Shown: positions 9,252 to 18,611, numbered from the stretch's first letter. The stretch: 64,000 nucleotides of DNA from an uncultured Bacteroidales bacterium (GCA_902763885.1 CACWTU010000010.1:62001-126000), one strand, 5' to 3'. Notes: generated by a model not told the origin, from the letters alone. Numbers and translations: made by a program.

Positions 9252-11051
9252 TTATTTAGCACTAACTGTAGCCATAATGGTTCCTTCCGATTCGTCATAA
9301 TAAGTAACATCGGCCCTTATCTCAGTTGTGCCAGCCTCAAGGACCAGAGTTGGAGCATTATATTCAGTTCCGTTGACGCTCCATTTTACCGTCTTGACAG
9401 GTACGTAGCCATAGGTTAGCTTCAACTTGATCTGCTGCCCTGCGCTACACTCCTCAGGCAAGATAATAATCGGATCCGGAGTAACGCCACAGCACATTCC
9501 GTCGGCATCGGGAAACAGCTCATGATTCTGGATGGCAGGTACCCATTCGGAGCCATCCTTGAAAAACAGTTTGAAATAATCAGTAAGTTCAGGAGTTACT
9601 GTAAGCTTTGAAGTCTGCGTCTCTACTGAATAAATCATATCATTGGCTGCAGGTACTCTCAAACGTCCCTGCCAGCCGTCCTGACGTATTGTGCCAGAAG
9701 AATCCATGAGGCAAACTTTAAATTGTTTGGTTATACTTTCATTGGAGAAATTCATAAACCAGCCCAATTTGAACTGCAGCACTGTTCCCTCAACCATATC
9801 CTGTTCAAAAACATCCTCCTCCCTACTTGGTGTCAAGCCATATTTTACACTATTGACATAATGCCACAATTGAGATGTCTGATTATGCGATACCGTACTC
9901 GTATCCGGTGCCATTCCTATTATTGCCATATGATTCTCACCAAAACTGACATTCCTGAGGTAAGTTGTATTTATCCCGGAAAAATCAAGAGTGTAATAGC
10001 CGTTGGCTTCGCCACCCCATCCCCAGTTCATATGTAGTTTGCTACCATCCGTATCATATCCGTCACATATCATGGCATGTCCTCCTATAGAACCGTCTCC
10101 AGAATAAAAAACAACTCTATTGGCATCAATTTCATTCTTTATTATTGAAAACCACTCATCAACCGGATATGATGCGCGGGGCAATAGTATTATCTGGTCA
10201 GAATATGACATATGCTTCTTCATAGCAGCAGGAACCTTAAAGACTCTGGCACCTGATTCCTTTTCTGTGTAATCCATCTCAACCATAACGCCGCAATCAT
10301 ACATAAGCTGGGCAACCTCCTGTTTTTCATCTGCTGTCCATCCAGCCTGTGCACCATTAGTCAAAGGCATTTTATTCCAATTATATTCTCTTTCTTCAAT
10401 AGAATATGGACTGATTCTATAAAAACGTGAAGGTGTAGTATAGCCACCAATAGTACCCGTTCCTGTCTCAGGCCATCTGTTATGTCTCATTGCAATGGCC
10501 ATTGCCGTAGCCACACATCCCGCGGCGGAATGTTTGGTTTCACCAGTAACAATCGGGCACAAATTATTATAAGGTGCATTCTGGTCCCATTTTGCCGTTT
10601 CAATCTCTTTTTTTGTACCCTCCTGATTGGCACCCGCACCACGCAATGCACTCCAGGCTGCACTTACCTGGGCCGATGCCACCGCATTTGAATTACGGAC
10701 CGCATCAATGGTTTGTGACACATCATTCATCCACGATGAGAGATTATCCGGCATTTCCGCATCAGAATCAAATCTGCCACTTTCAGAATAAGCCAATATC
10801 GGAGTTATACGGTCATCGGCAGCAATGATAACCCAGCCTCCATCCGGATTATTGAATACGTAATACTCCGGTCCCTGCGTACCGCCACGGACTGCGGATC
10901 TCTGCATAGACGCATTATCAGGCACGGGAGCAGAGCTCATCCCCATAAACTTACCGGCATAACGGGCAGCATCCTCCGGTGTAACCACAGATGCCATAAC
11001 GCATTGTGTGAACACCAGAACCAAAGTAAATATAATGCCTCTCTTACTCAT
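9252..11051 (-). CDS. C10-family cysteine protease (streptopain/interpain-like), secreted
   Basis: 599 residues from ATG 11051, which overlaps the stop of the preceding gene as ATGA. A signal peptide (about residues 1-20, ending VMASV) is followed by a propeptide with the inhibitory inhibitor_I69-like start 'TPEDAARYAGKFM', as in prostreptopain. The catalytic Cys lies in 'AAGCVATAMAIAM' near residue 179 and the catalytic His in 'GGHAMICDGYD' near 325, followed by 'LHMNWGWGGEANGYY'. A C-terminal region of about 200 residues ends in Ig-like strands. Homologues in Prevotella and Bacteroides are secreted proteases. Coupling to the fimbrillin-like lipoprotein suggests a dedicated partner. Confidence 0.88.
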   Translation of the reverse strand: MSKRGIIFTLVLVFTQCVMASVVTPEDAARYAGKFMGMSSAPVPDNASMQRSAVRGGTQGPEYYVFNNPDGGWVIIAADDRITPILAYSESGRFDSDAEMPDNLSSWMNDVSQTIDAVRNSNAVASAQVSAAWSALRGAGANQEGTKKEIETAKWDQNAPYNNLCPIVTGETKHSAAGCVATAMAIAMRHNRWPETGTGTIGGYTTPSRFYRISPYSIEEREYNWNKMPLTNGAQAGWTADEKQEVAQLMYDCGVMVEMDYTEKESGARVFKVPAAMKKHMSYSDQIILLPRASYPVDEWFSIIKNEIDANRVVFYSGDGSIGGHAMICDGYDTDGSKLHMNWGWGGEANGYYTLDFSGINTTYLRNVSFGENHMAIIGMAPDTSTVSHNQTSQLWHYVNSVKYGLTPSREEDVFEQDMVEGTVLQFKLGWFMNFSNESITKQFKVCLMDSSGTIRQDGWQGRLRVPAANDMIYSVETQTSKLTVTPELTDYFKLFFKDGSEWVPAIQNHELFPDADGMCCGVTPDPIIILPEECSAGQQIKLKLTYGYVPVKTVKWSVNGTEYNAPTLVLEAGTTEIRADVTYYDESEGTIMATVSAK

Positions 11052-12268
11052 AATGCCAAAATAATGCCTACGGTGCAAGACTTATCCATCAGCCATGCTG
11101 ATCTGTTATCAACTTTTATGCACTCCAATGTTTTTGTAAAACCTTTCTGCTCTGTTTTTCCCATAACATTGAAAGCCACCGTATAACTACGTTCTAAAAC
11201 CGGCTTTGACGGACAATCATAAACATAGAAAAAATGAACCTCTCCGCTGGCTGTATGCGCCTGTTGGAACGAACGTCCTGTTTCATACCGTCTCACCGAG
11301 AGCTGCATATTGCCGTCTTTCCCTGAAAAAGCATAAATAACGGTATCAGGTTGTGACAGGTCATACCATCCATACGCACTCTTGCCGGCAAATACCCCAG
11401 CTATGGATTCCTTGTATAAAGGAAAAGCCGGTACACCATTCTCAGGCCATTCAGTTATGTTTGCCCCTTCCATGGGTAGTGTCTGTATTTTCTGTCCCCC
11501 GTCTGAAAGCATATTCTCCCTGAGAATAATACCCTCCTTACGGATAACTTTCCCTGGATAACTGGGGAATGGAGCATCAAACGTAATGGTTATGCTCTTG
11601 CCTGATTTCATCTCAATATTGAGAGTAGGCGTACCTTCCTGTGGCACGTAAAGGAAACAGAATGCGTCAGACCCATCTGATGCACGCAAAGGTGTTATAC
11701 TATCGCTTGCACCCGTAGCCTCAATTCCGCCTGTTGCAATATCCATCATTCCCTCTGACATCAAACCGGCCACACTTATGGATTTGATTGTATCACCTGT
11801 TTTGTTTTCAAATGACACAGACATGGCAGTCATGGCATGGGCAAGAGTCAGACCCACACTTCCTTGTTTAGGAGTGGCTGAAACCGTAGCAGTCAGCATA
11901 TTGGCTGAAAGGAACTTATCCTCTGTACTCTGGTCTGTAGGCAACTCTATTCCTGGCTGTTGACCGGAATAAGAGGCATCATAAGGAGCATATACAAAGA
12001 AACCTGACGATGATGACTGGTTGAATTTCCATTTCACCTCCCTGTCAAGTATTCCCACTCCGTCTGCAGAAACAGTCATCGGAACATTATTCTCCCCTAT
12101 CGGGTCACCCACATACAAACCCAGTTTAAGCCCCGGAGTAAGGTCACTCTTTCCTGAAACGCCATAAACCCTGACAGACATAGGTGCACCAAATTCTGGC
12201 ATTGACTCCTCACAACCGCCAAGCGTCAGCACCACACAGGTTGCCAAGATTATCTGTTTCAGTCTCAT
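11048..12268 (-). CDS. Fimbrillin-like (Mfa1-like) lipoprotein
   Basis: 406 residues with a type II signal and lipobox 'LTLGGC' (Cys near residue 19). Residues about 60-260 resemble fimbrillin-family proteins of Bacteroidales: 'KWKFNQSSSSGFFVYAPYD', 'LTLAHAMTAMSVSFEN' and 'FLYVPQEGTPTLNIEM'. After 'FPLYKESIAGVFAGKSAYGWYDL' comes a separate C-terminal domain of about 130 residues without an obvious fimbrillin match. The stop overlaps the start of the C10 protease gene by 4 bases, so the two are made together. In Bacteroides, C10 proteases are often encoded with their inhibitors, so the extra C-terminal domain could be an inhibitor; this is inference only. Confidence 0.7.
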   Translation of the reverse strand: MRLKQIILATCVVLTLGGCEESMPEFGAPMSVRVYGVSGKSDLTPGLKLGLYVGDPIGENNVPMTVSADGVGILDREVKWKFNQSSSSGFFVYAPYDASYSGQQPGIELPTDQSTEDKFLSANMLTATVSATPKQGSVGLTLAHAMTAMSVSFENKTGDTIKSISVAGLMSEGMMDIATGGIEATGASDSITPLRASDGSDAFCFLYVPQEGTPTLNIEMKSGKSITITFDAPFPSYPGKVIRKEGIILRENMLSDGGQKIQTLPMEGANITEWPENGVPAFPLYKESIAGVFAGKSAYGWYDLSQPDTVIYAFSGKDGNMQLSVRRYETGRSFQQAHTASGEVHFFYVYDCPSKPVLERSYTVAFNVMGKTEQKGFTKTLECIKVDNRSAWLMDKSCTVGIILAL

Positions 12269-12287
12269 AACAATAGAATTGACAGGT

Positions 12288-12295
12288 CAAAGATA
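12288..12295 (-). promoter_or_regulatory. Bacteroidetes -7 box (TATCTTTG) for the fimbrillin-like/C10 operon
   Basis: On the minus strand TATCTTTG matches TAnnTTTG and lies 20 bases upstream of the ATG at 12268, leaving a very short leader. No clear -33 TTG was seen. Confidence 0.5.
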
Positions 12296-12308
12296 CAAAA
12301 AATATGTA

Positions 12309-14237
12309 TCATTTCCTGATAAGAACGCAGGCCCCGCCACCGGGAGCAAGGTTCAGTTCCAATACTGATTTTTTATTGACTTTCTGCCGAGCCTCACTCT
12401 TAAGGGTCTCGCGGTTGGTGCGGTAGTGTGTATCCTCTGCATCGGTAGTTACCGTAGCTGTGTATTTGCCTTTGCCCAGGAAGCTCAGCGGAACGCTCAG
12501 GGTACGTGCATTCTCATTAGTTGCGGCGCCTATAAGCCAGTCGCCATCCTTGTTCTGGCGAGCCATCACTATGTACTCACCTATCTCGCCGGCCAGAGTG
12601 ATGCTCTCCTTCCAGGGCTGCTTCTCGGCACTCAGGAACTCCAGCAGTGACGGATACTTCTGATAATACTCGGGGATATCAGGGATAACCGTTGCGCCCG
12701 ACCAGGTAATCATGGTACGTGCAATCTCACCTGTTACGGTGGATGGCACCTCCTGATTGTTGTCCTTACGGGTAGTGCGGCCCTGATGCAACTCCAGGAA
12801 TCCGTTGTTCTGGTCAATCGGTCCTGCCACCATATTTACAAAGGCCGATGTCACAAAAGTCTTAGGCTGGAAAATCTGACGGCCATCAAGCTGGGCCTTG
12901 CAGTACTCGCGCGTAACGGCGTTTGGATATGTGCGCATCTGACCAAACGGATGCACCGGATAATCGTGATAATCAACCATAAGGTGATGCTTGGCACATA
13001 GAGCCGTAATCTCCTGCGTCTTGCGGTTTTTCTCCTGCGCATTGCCATTCATGAAGCCATATTTTACGCCACTTGCGCCCCACTCCTCATACTGGGCCAG
13101 AGTCTCCTCAATAGGATAGTTGGTGCCGGCCACATCATTCAGGTAGAGCCACACGCCAACGCCCTTATCCTTACCATATTTAATAATGCGCTGAACATCG
13201 CGTGCCTTATCACCCTTGGTGGGGTCTGAATCCTTCTCAAACTCCGGCCCATACCAGTTTGCATCCAGCACCAGACCCTGGAATCCCTGCTCCGCGGCAA
13301 AATCAATCATACGTGTCCATGAATCATAATTCATTCCGTAGTGATAACCATCCCAGACTGCGCCGTCAATACGCCAGTCCCACAGGTACACGCCGGGGCG
13401 CACCCAGCTAAAATCACCCTCCGGCTCCGGATTAAGCAACTCCAGCAGATGTGAATCCACCAGGTCACCGGGAGTCTTTCCAATCATCAGCACACGCCAC
13501 GCACCAGTAAACTCATCATCGACAGCAGGCGGCAGCACACTCTTTTCAGGAATAATGCTCATTTGGGTTGAGCCGCTCTCTGAACGCAGTCTCATAGGCC
13601 ATCCTTCGGCACTCAAGTCTGCCTCGTGAAGAGCAAGGTACAGGTCATCGGCCGCCTTGATAATCATTATCGGCAGGCGCTCTCCATTAGCATCGGACAA
13701 CTTCTCAGGACCTATATTATGGCGTTCACCATTATAGTACCAGGCAGTATAATCACCGGCAAAAGAAAAATCCGTGTGCTCATATAGATCTGACACCTCA
13801 TCCTTCATGGCTCTGACCGGCTTCATCCTGAATGCCACACCGTCATTATATACACGCACTTCCATAGTGAATATACCTGCGGGCGATGATGCTGTAGAAA
13901 TCTGAAATGTACGGGAGTTATAAACATCCTTAACCTCCGAACGCTTTCCCCACAGCGGTTTCCAAACAACCAATGTTGGTTCTGTCTCCTCCGATAAAGC
14001 CATAAGGGAGGCAACATCACACGCATTGTCAGCACTATGCGTATAACCCACCTGAGACCAGTCAATAACATCCTTTCCTGCTATAGAAACCTTATATGTA
14101 AGTTTAAAAAGCAGAGAACTCTTAAGGCTGAAACAGATCTTCTTGTCAGGTGATTTCACCTCAAAAACATCAGACTGTGCACCTGCCTGGCAAAGGAATG
14201 AAACAGCAAACGCTGCAAGCAAAAACAGTTTTCTCAT
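12309..14237 (-). CDS. Glycoside hydrolase family 97, SusB-like
   Basis: 642 residues with a Sec signal peptide ending near 'LCQAGAQS'. The N-terminal beta-sandwich (to about 275) begins 'VKSPDKKICFSL', a GH97 opening. The catalytic barrel contains 'GLVLDANWYGPEF', 'WASGVKYGFMNGNAQ'-type strand motifs and 'NGFLELHQGR', and a C-terminal all-beta domain follows. In retaining GH97 members the strand motif carries an Asp nucleophile (KVDFM-type). Here the corresponding motif reads KYGFM, with Gly, as in the inverting SusB alpha-glucosidase. I therefore infer an inverting periplasmic alpha-glucosidase. It stands alone without SusC/SusD partners, although a TonB-dependent receptor lies just upstream. 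Confidence 0.86.
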   Translation of the reverse strand: MRKLFLLAAFAVSFLCQAGAQSDVFEVKSPDKKICFSLKSSLLFKLTYKVSIAGKDVIDWSQVGYTHSADNACDVASLMALSEETEPTLVVWKPLWGKRSEVKDVYNSRTFQISTASSPAGIFTMEVRVYNDGVAFRMKPVRAMKDEVSDLYEHTDFSFAGDYTAWYYNGERHNIGPEKLSDANGERLPIMIIKAADDLYLALHEADLSAEGWPMRLRSESGSTQMSIIPEKSVLPPAVDDEFTGAWRVLMIGKTPGDLVDSHLLELLNPEPEGDFSWVRPGVYLWDWRIDGAVWDGYHYGMNYDSWTRMIDFAAEQGFQGLVLDANWYGPEFEKDSDPTKGDKARDVQRIIKYGKDKGVGVWLYLNDVAGTNYPIEETLAQYEEWGASGVKYGFMNGNAQEKNRKTQEITALCAKHHLMVDYHDYPVHPFGQMRTYPNAVTREYCKAQLDGRQIFQPKTFVTSAFVNMVAGPIDQNNGFLELHQGRTTRKDNNQEVPSTVTGEIARTMITWSGATVIPDIPEYYQKYPSLLEFLSAEKQPWKESITLAGEIGEYIVMARQNKDGDWLIGAATNENARTLSVPLSFLGKGKYTATVTTDAEDTHYRTNRETLKSEARQKVNKKSVLELNLAPGGGACVLIRK

Positions 14238-14259
14238 AATTGGTTCTTATAATCTGCCT

Positions 14260-14267
14260 CAAATATA
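14260..14267 (-). promoter_or_regulatory. Bacteroidetes -7 box (TATATTTG) for the GH97 gene
   Basis: TATATTTG on the minus strand, 22 bases upstream of the GH97 ATG at 14237, matches TAnnTTTG. The -33 element is not evident and would fall near the palindrome at 14278-14347. Confidence 0.5.
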
Positions 14268-14277
14268 GCAAAAATAG

Positions 14278-14347
14278 TACCATTGGGGACAGACCCCTTT
14301 GGTACTTTTTTCAAAAATGATACCAAAGGGGTCTGTCCCCAATGGTA
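14278..14347. repeat. 27-bp perfect inverted repeat with GGGGACAGACCCC core
   Basis: The 27 bases at 14278-14304 are the exact complement of 14321-14347, separated by a 16-base A/T-rich loop. Each arm is also internally palindromic (GGGGACAGACCCC). It sits immediately after the stop of the TonB-dependent receptor gene and upstream of GH97, so it may terminate the former. It belongs to the same palindrome family as those at 6241, 17732, 18124 and 33038. Confidence 0.75.
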
Positions 14348-14356
14348 TCATTTTGC

Positions 14357-16663
14357 TCAGAAATAGATCTTATAAGCGAGATTGGACAGGGAGAAAGTAA
14401 ACGCACCCGGTTCAATCTGGCCGGTAAGTTCGTTGAACTCATGGCCGTAATAACTCAGGGTGCCGGTTGCATTGACATGCTTTATGGACCACTCATGTGA
14501 GCAGTGCGGTCTGTTTATGCGGTACGATGCCGTGTAGTGAAGGATAAACATGGGGTCGTACTGGTTGCAGTATGCATCAGAATCAGTGTATCGGACGGTA
14601 TGAGATGGATCAGCCAGAGTTGCATCAATATCCACGGCCGATGTCCTGTCGCTACCCTGATATGTTGCCTTGAGGTTTAAGGACAACACTTTCTTGCCGC
14701 CGTCAAAAGACCACTCCTTACCGATGAGCCCGTTGATGATGAACCCGCGGTCATATCGGGTGCTGTGCCAGACGCCATCGCCGCCACAATATTTGGACTT
14801 GAAGACTGATGAGCTTATCATGCCGTACCAGCCCTGATCCAGATAGCGCTCAAGAGTCACGTCAATGCCGTAGTTCCGGCCAAGCCCTTTATTTACCAGT
14901 TCCTTATCCAGGAAGAACTCCGTGCGGTTCAGGACGCTGTATGATGTACCCTCCTCAACCGGGACATCATACAGATGCTGGTAATACGGCTCCACCCTAA
15001 GATGCAGGTTATCAAACAGATTCCAGTTCCAGGAGAGCATAAAGTGATGTGCCTTGGTGAACCCCAACCTCTTGTTTACATATCCGCCCCCGGTATTCAC
15101 AAAATATACATCGGTCTTTTCAGCCCTGGAGTGCAAACCGTATCCCAGGCTCAAACTCATGGATTCAGCAGGGTTCCAGGTAAGGCCCACACGCGGTTCA
15201 ACCACTCCGGCACCGTTCAGACTCATGTACTGCCCGTTCAGCCCCAGATTTACCGTCCAGTCCCTTGACGGACGCCAGGAGTTTGACACGAACGCCATCA
15301 TCAAGCCGCTGTTACCCTGACCATCATACACGGGCATAAGACTGGCTCCCATGGACTGCGCCATAGTCATATTCATATCGTAAAACAAATGTGTGTATTG
15401 CGCTCCCAGCTGCGTAGTCACCTCAGGGTTCCACTTGCGGGTATAAGTGGTCTTGGCTATCAGATTGGTATAATCATGCGTCAGGACCATATGCGGACTG
15501 GCCTGATCCTGCTCATCCAGCCAATCCTCACCGTTGCTGTCACCAAACGCAGTCACCGCAATCACTGATTTGATCTGCCCGCTGGTGAGTCCCTGAGTGT
15601 AAGAGAGCCCCGCAGCCCCCATAAGCTGATTGGAGTAGGACTGCATGAAATCCTTGCGGTATTTGCGCTGGTCCACAGGCGTATAAGAGTCAAAACGGTC
15701 AATGAATCCGGTGCCCCATAATGCCACGTTCGCACGGTCCGTCACAGGCACGCTGACCTTGAAATTAAGGTCCTGATAATGCAGGTTCTGGTCCTGCATG
15801 TCAATCAGCCCCAGCTGGTCAATCAGCCCCGTCATGGAGTATCGGTAGTTGACAATGTATGATGCCCCGTTACCTCCTATAGGTCCTTCTGATGCCAAAT
15901 CGATGCCCCCTACACCCACCTGGAACGTATGTTCACGGCTGCTGGCATTACCAGTCCTCATCTTCATGTCAAAAACGCCCGATACGGCATTGCTGTACTC
16001 AGCCGGAAAGGCCGATGACAGGAAATCAGAATTGCCTATCACCTGCGCGCTCAGTGATGAGAATATTCCACCGCCCAGCACGGAGATATCGGCATAATGG
16101 TTGGGATTGGGAATCTCCACATCCTCCAGACGCCACGACAGCAGATGAGGTGCGTTGCCGTGGATAGAGATGCCATTGTTGCTTCCGCCCGATGCCACGC
16201 CGGCAAAAGAGGTAGCCAGACGGGCCGGGTCATCAAAACCGCCCGCATATCGGGCCGCCTCATCGACCGAGAACATACGGCCTCCAACTGCCACCATCCT
16301 GTTTATCGTAGCCTCCTTATAAATAACGGGGCGGATATCCACCGCATCCAGCATCTCAGCTGACTCTCTGAGTTCAACATCCAGCACCGTCTCGCGGGCG
16401 CCCACAACCGTAACCTCTTTAAATATGGCCGATTCATACCCCAGGCTGCTAACCTGAACCGTGTGACGGCCCAAGGCGGCATTGTCTATTATGAACTGAC
16501 CGTTTACATCGGCCGCACATCCCTTATCCTCACCTGTTAACAGGACTGTGGCAAAAGGAATGGGTTGGGTTGTTACGGCATCCCTGATTGTGCCACGGAT
16601 GATCTGTGCCTGAATTGCTGTGCTTATTATTGACAGCGCGATTAATGTGATTTGCTTTTTCAT
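14357..16663 (-). CDS. TonB-dependent receptor with CarboxypepD_reg-like N-terminal domain
   Basis: 768 residues from ATG 16663; an upstream in-frame ATG at 16711 would add residues before the signal peptide and overlap the promoter. The order is: signal peptide (about 1-19, ending IQAQ), a carboxypeptidase-regulatory-like beta-sandwich (about 20-105, 'GTIRDAVTTQPIPFATVLL'), a plug domain ('RMVAVGGRMFSVDEAARYAGG' region) and a 22-strand-type barrel. It is shorter than SusC-type receptors (about 1000 residues) and has no SusD partner beside it, so it is more like a general or metal/cofactor TonB receptor. The substrate is unknown. The last residues (SNLAYKIYF) end in an aromatic, as in outer-membrane barrels. 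Confidence 0.85.
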   Translation of the reverse strand: MKKQITLIALSIISTAIQAQIIRGTIRDAVTTQPIPFATVLLTGEDKGCAADVNGQFIIDNAALGRHTVQVSSLGYESAIFKEVTVVGARETVLDVELRESAEMLDAVDIRPVIYKEATINRMVAVGGRMFSVDEAARYAGGFDDPARLATSFAGVASGGSNNGISIHGNAPHLLSWRLEDVEIPNPNHYADISVLGGGIFSSLSAQVIGNSDFLSSAFPAEYSNAVSGVFDMKMRTGNASSREHTFQVGVGGIDLASEGPIGGNGASYIVNYRYSMTGLIDQLGLIDMQDQNLHYQDLNFKVSVPVTDRANVALWGTGFIDRFDSYTPVDQRKYRKDFMQSYSNQLMGAAGLSYTQGLTSGQIKSVIAVTAFGDSNGEDWLDEQDQASPHMVLTHDYTNLIAKTTYTRKWNPEVTTQLGAQYTHLFYDMNMTMAQSMGASLMPVYDGQGNSGLMMAFVSNSWRPSRDWTVNLGLNGQYMSLNGAGVVEPRVGLTWNPAESMSLSLGYGLHSRAEKTDVYFVNTGGGYVNKRLGFTKAHHFMLSWNWNLFDNLHLRVEPYYQHLYDVPVEEGTSYSVLNRTEFFLDKELVNKGLGRNYGIDVTLERYLDQGWYGMISSSVFKSKYCGGDGVWHSTRYDRGFIINGLIGKEWSFDGGKKVLSLNLKATYQGSDRTSAVDIDATLADPSHTVRYTDSDAYCNQYDPMFILHYTASYRINRPHCSHEWSIKHVNATGTLSYYGHEFNELTGQIEPGAFTFSLSNLAYKIYF

Positions 16664-16682
16664 TGTTCTAAAAATTTTGCCG

Positions 16683-16713
16683 CAAAAGTATTGCGACGTG
16701 CAGTTCTCCACAA
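16683..16713 (-). promoter_or_regulatory. Bacteroidetes promoter for the TonB-dependent receptor
   Basis: On the minus strand TTG (16711-16713) is followed after exactly 20 bases by TACTTTTG (16683-16690), matching TTG-N20-TAnnTTTG. The start codon at 16663 is 19 bases further on. Confidence 0.7.
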
Positions 16714-16749
16714 GAAAGCATAGTTTACATCGGGATTTAATCCTGCTAC

Positions 16750-16781
16750 TTTGCGTTGCACTCCGAATAATTGTATATTTG
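16750..16781 (+). promoter_or_regulatory. Bacteroidetes promoter for the XRE regulator
   Basis: TTTG at 16750-16753 and TATATTTG at 16774-16781 with a 20-base spacer give a full-consensus promoter. The leader to the ATG at 16875 is about 85 bases. Confidence 0.75.
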
Positions 16782-16874
16782 CTACGGAAAGTAGCATTTA
16801 TATAGGACTATGTAATGCTCTGATGCTTGTACAGCATACAGGCGGGAGGTAATTTTGCAGCAAAAATCAAGATT

Positions 16875-17720
16875 ATGAAACTATCAGAAAAAATCCGCAC
16901 ATTAAGAAAGAACGCCGGACTCTCACAGGAGCAGCTGGGCGAGAAGATCAACGTATCACGTCAGGCCATCACCAAATGGGAAAGCGGTGACGGTCTGCCT
17001 GACATCTACAATCTTGTAGCGCTCTCCAACCTCTTTTCAATAACGCTTGATGAGCTTATGGCGCAGGAGAAAGCCGTGGCCGACAAGCGTTTCCTCTATG
17101 AGAGTCACGTTGAGTATGACATAGACCGGCTCTGCAAGTTTGATATGAACCTGTACGCAAGCGCGGACCTTACCATACGTGCATACGATGGAGAGAAACT
17201 GCAGCTTTACGCCGGCTCACGTGAGATAAAGGACCTTGACAAACTCTTCAAGGTAAAGGCCGATGACAGCGGCCGCTCATTTGATGTGGACATACGCACC
17301 AGCCTTGCCAAGACGCTGTGCAGCAAATCACTCTCACTTGAGGTGCTCCTACCCCAAAAGTATATCAAATCAATAGAGGTGGCGGCCAAGACCGGCAGGA
17401 TGACCGTCCGTCAGATAACCGCCCAGCTGATAGAACTTGACACCAACGCCCGTGAGCTGACAATTGATGATGTACACGGCACAGTCGATATAACCGGAAG
17501 CCAGGATATGCAGATCACCTGCAACACCCTTGACGGCGACATCTCCGTGAATCAGACCGGATCAGTATCGCACCTTATCATACCCGCAGGCGTGGACATC
17601 CGCACCCGCTGCCGGGGCCTCAACACCCGCCTCATCACCGCTGATTCCGTAACCGTCACCCCCGATGCCCCCTACCTGATAGAGCTCAACGGCTTCAGCT
17701 CAGAACTCACCATCGGATGA
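16875..17720 (+). CDS. XRE-family regulator with DUF4097-like beta-solenoid C terminus
   Basis: 281 residues from ATG 16875; an in-frame ATG at 16827 is less likely because it lies closer to the promoter and lacks HTH homology. Residues 1-60 are a Cro/CI-type helix-turn-helix ('IRTLRKNAGLSQEQLG', 'NVSRQAITKWESG'). The remainder has repeated short beta strands ('YDGEKLQLYAGS', 'LTIDDVHGTVDITGS', 'LDGDISVNQTGS'), like the DUF4097 adhesin/toast_rack repeats. Such regulators often control membrane or stress genes. No partner gene is adjacent; the following Dabb gene may be independent. Confidence 0.82.
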   Translation: MKLSEKIRTLRKNAGLSQEQLGEKINVSRQAITKWESGDGLPDIYNLVALSNLFSITLDELMAQEKAVADKRFLYESHVEYDIDRLCKFDMNLYASADLTIRAYDGEKLQLYAGSREIKDLDKLFKVKADDSGRSFDVDIRTSLAKTLCSKSLSLEVLLPQKYIKSIEVAAKTGRMTVRQITAQLIELDTNARELTIDDVHGTVDITGSQDMQITCNTLDGDISVNQTGSVSHLIIPAGVDIRTRCRGLNTRLITADSVTVTPDAPYLIELNGFSSELTIG

Positions 17721-17731
17721 TGCATTCTTGA

Positions 17732-17755
17732 CACAGGGGGACAGTCCCTTTTGTG
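17732..17755 (+). terminator. Hairpin with GGGGACAGTCCC core followed by T-run
   Basis: CACAGGGGGACAGTCCCTTTTGTG can fold into a stem with small mismatches and is followed by CCATTTTT. It lies 12 bases after the XRE gene stop and belongs to the window-wide palindrome family. Confidence 0.5.
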
Positions 17756-17791
17756 CCATTTTTGAGTACTTTTGCAAAAAACAGATTAAGT

Positions 17792-18097
17792 ATGGTAAAG
17801 CACATTATTCTCTGGACATTGAATCCGGAGTTATCGGAAGTAGAGAAGAAGGCTGTTAAGGCCGGTATTAAAGAGGGTCTTGAGGGACTGGTTGGAAAGG
17901 TTCCCGGACTGATTGACGTTAAAGTGCAGATTGAAGGCCGTTTGGCATCATCAAATGCCGATGTCATGCTGGACAGCACACTGGAGAGTGAGGAGGCTCT
18001 GAAGGCGTACGCCAAGCATCCTGCTCATGTTGCGGTGGCCGATACAAAGGTCCGCCCCTACACCGTTCAGCGCAGCTGTCTGGACTTCGAAATCTAA
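17792..18097 (+). CDS. Dabb-family (stress-responsive alpha/beta barrel) protein
   Basis: 101 residues from ATG 17792. 'MVKHIILWTL' at the N terminus, a central helix ('GIKEGLEGLVGKVPGL') and the C-terminal 'AYAKHPAHVAVADTKVRP' are typical of the Dabb ferredoxin-like dimers. Family members are mostly uncharacterised, and some are metabolic enzymes. A TAnnTTTG-like TACTTTTG lies just upstream. It is followed by the 19-bp inverted repeat that probably ends transcription from both sides. Confidence 0.83.
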   Translation: MVKHIILWTLNPELSEVEKKAVKAGIKEGLEGLVGKVPGLIDVKVQIEGRLASSNADVMLDSTLESEEALKAYAKHPAHVAVADTKVRPYTVQRSCLDFEI

Positions 18098-18123
18098 AAA
18101 ATGTACCAAAGGGGCACAAAGGG

Positions 18124-18187
18124 TGACGCAAAGGGGTCGTTTAACAATACGTCAAATGACGCAAAACGAAACGACCCCTTTGCGTCA
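18124..18187. terminator. 19-bp perfect inverted repeat between convergent genes
   Basis: TGACGCAAAGGGGTCGTTT (18124-18142) is exactly complementary to 18169-18187, with a 26-base loop. It sits between the ends of the Dabb gene and the DUF2442-type gene, so it may act as a bidirectional terminator. Half of the same sequence recurs at 33038. Confidence 0.65.
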
Positions 18188-18191
18188 ATTT

Positions 18192-18608
18192 TCAAATCTT
18201 CGACATCTCGCGCCCCAGCTGGCGGATAGCCTCAAGAATCTGGTCCGCGCGCTGCTGGGATGGCTTTTTGATTCCGTAGATGTAACGGGACAGCAGGCTT
18301 TTGTTGATGCCTATGTATCGGGCCACTTCCGATACATTCAGCTGCGGGAACCGGCGGAATACATCGGCTATAACATTGTCCGGATTGGGCTCCTCAGTAT
18401 TATAGAAACTGCTGATGTGGATATCCTCATCAATCTCCTCCCAACGTATATCCTCTCTGTCAAGGCCGATGACAAACCGCTGGCGTTGCTCCGGCGTAGC
18501 CTCAAGCAACAGAGGAAATGCCTCCAGCGGGCGGCTGTAGGTATTGCCCTTGTCGGTCAGGATATAAATCCTGCCTTCGGCGAACCAGAGTTTCGTAATG
18601 AGTTCCAT
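18192..18608 (-). CDS. DUF2442 + HTH protein (antitoxin-like)
   Basis: 138 residues. The N terminus ('KLWFAEGRIYILTDKG', 'RPLEAFP') is a DUF2442-type domain. The C terminus is a small HTH ('LNVSEVARYIGINKSLLSRYIYG') of the XRE/Cro type, which could bind its own promoter. It lies 3 bases downstream of a DUF4160 gene; DUF4160 and DUF2442 are a recurrent pair in bacterial genomes and are suspected toxin-antitoxin modules. I infer that this protein is the DNA-binding antitoxin member. Confidence 0.75.
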   Translation of the reverse strand: MELITKLWFAEGRIYILTDKGNTYSRPLEAFPLLLEATPEQRQRFVIGLDREDIRWEEIDEDIHISSFYNTEEPNPDNVIADVFRRFPQLNVSEVARYIGINKSLLSRYIYGIKKPSQQRADQILEAIRQLGREMSKI

Positions 18609-18611
18609 TCT

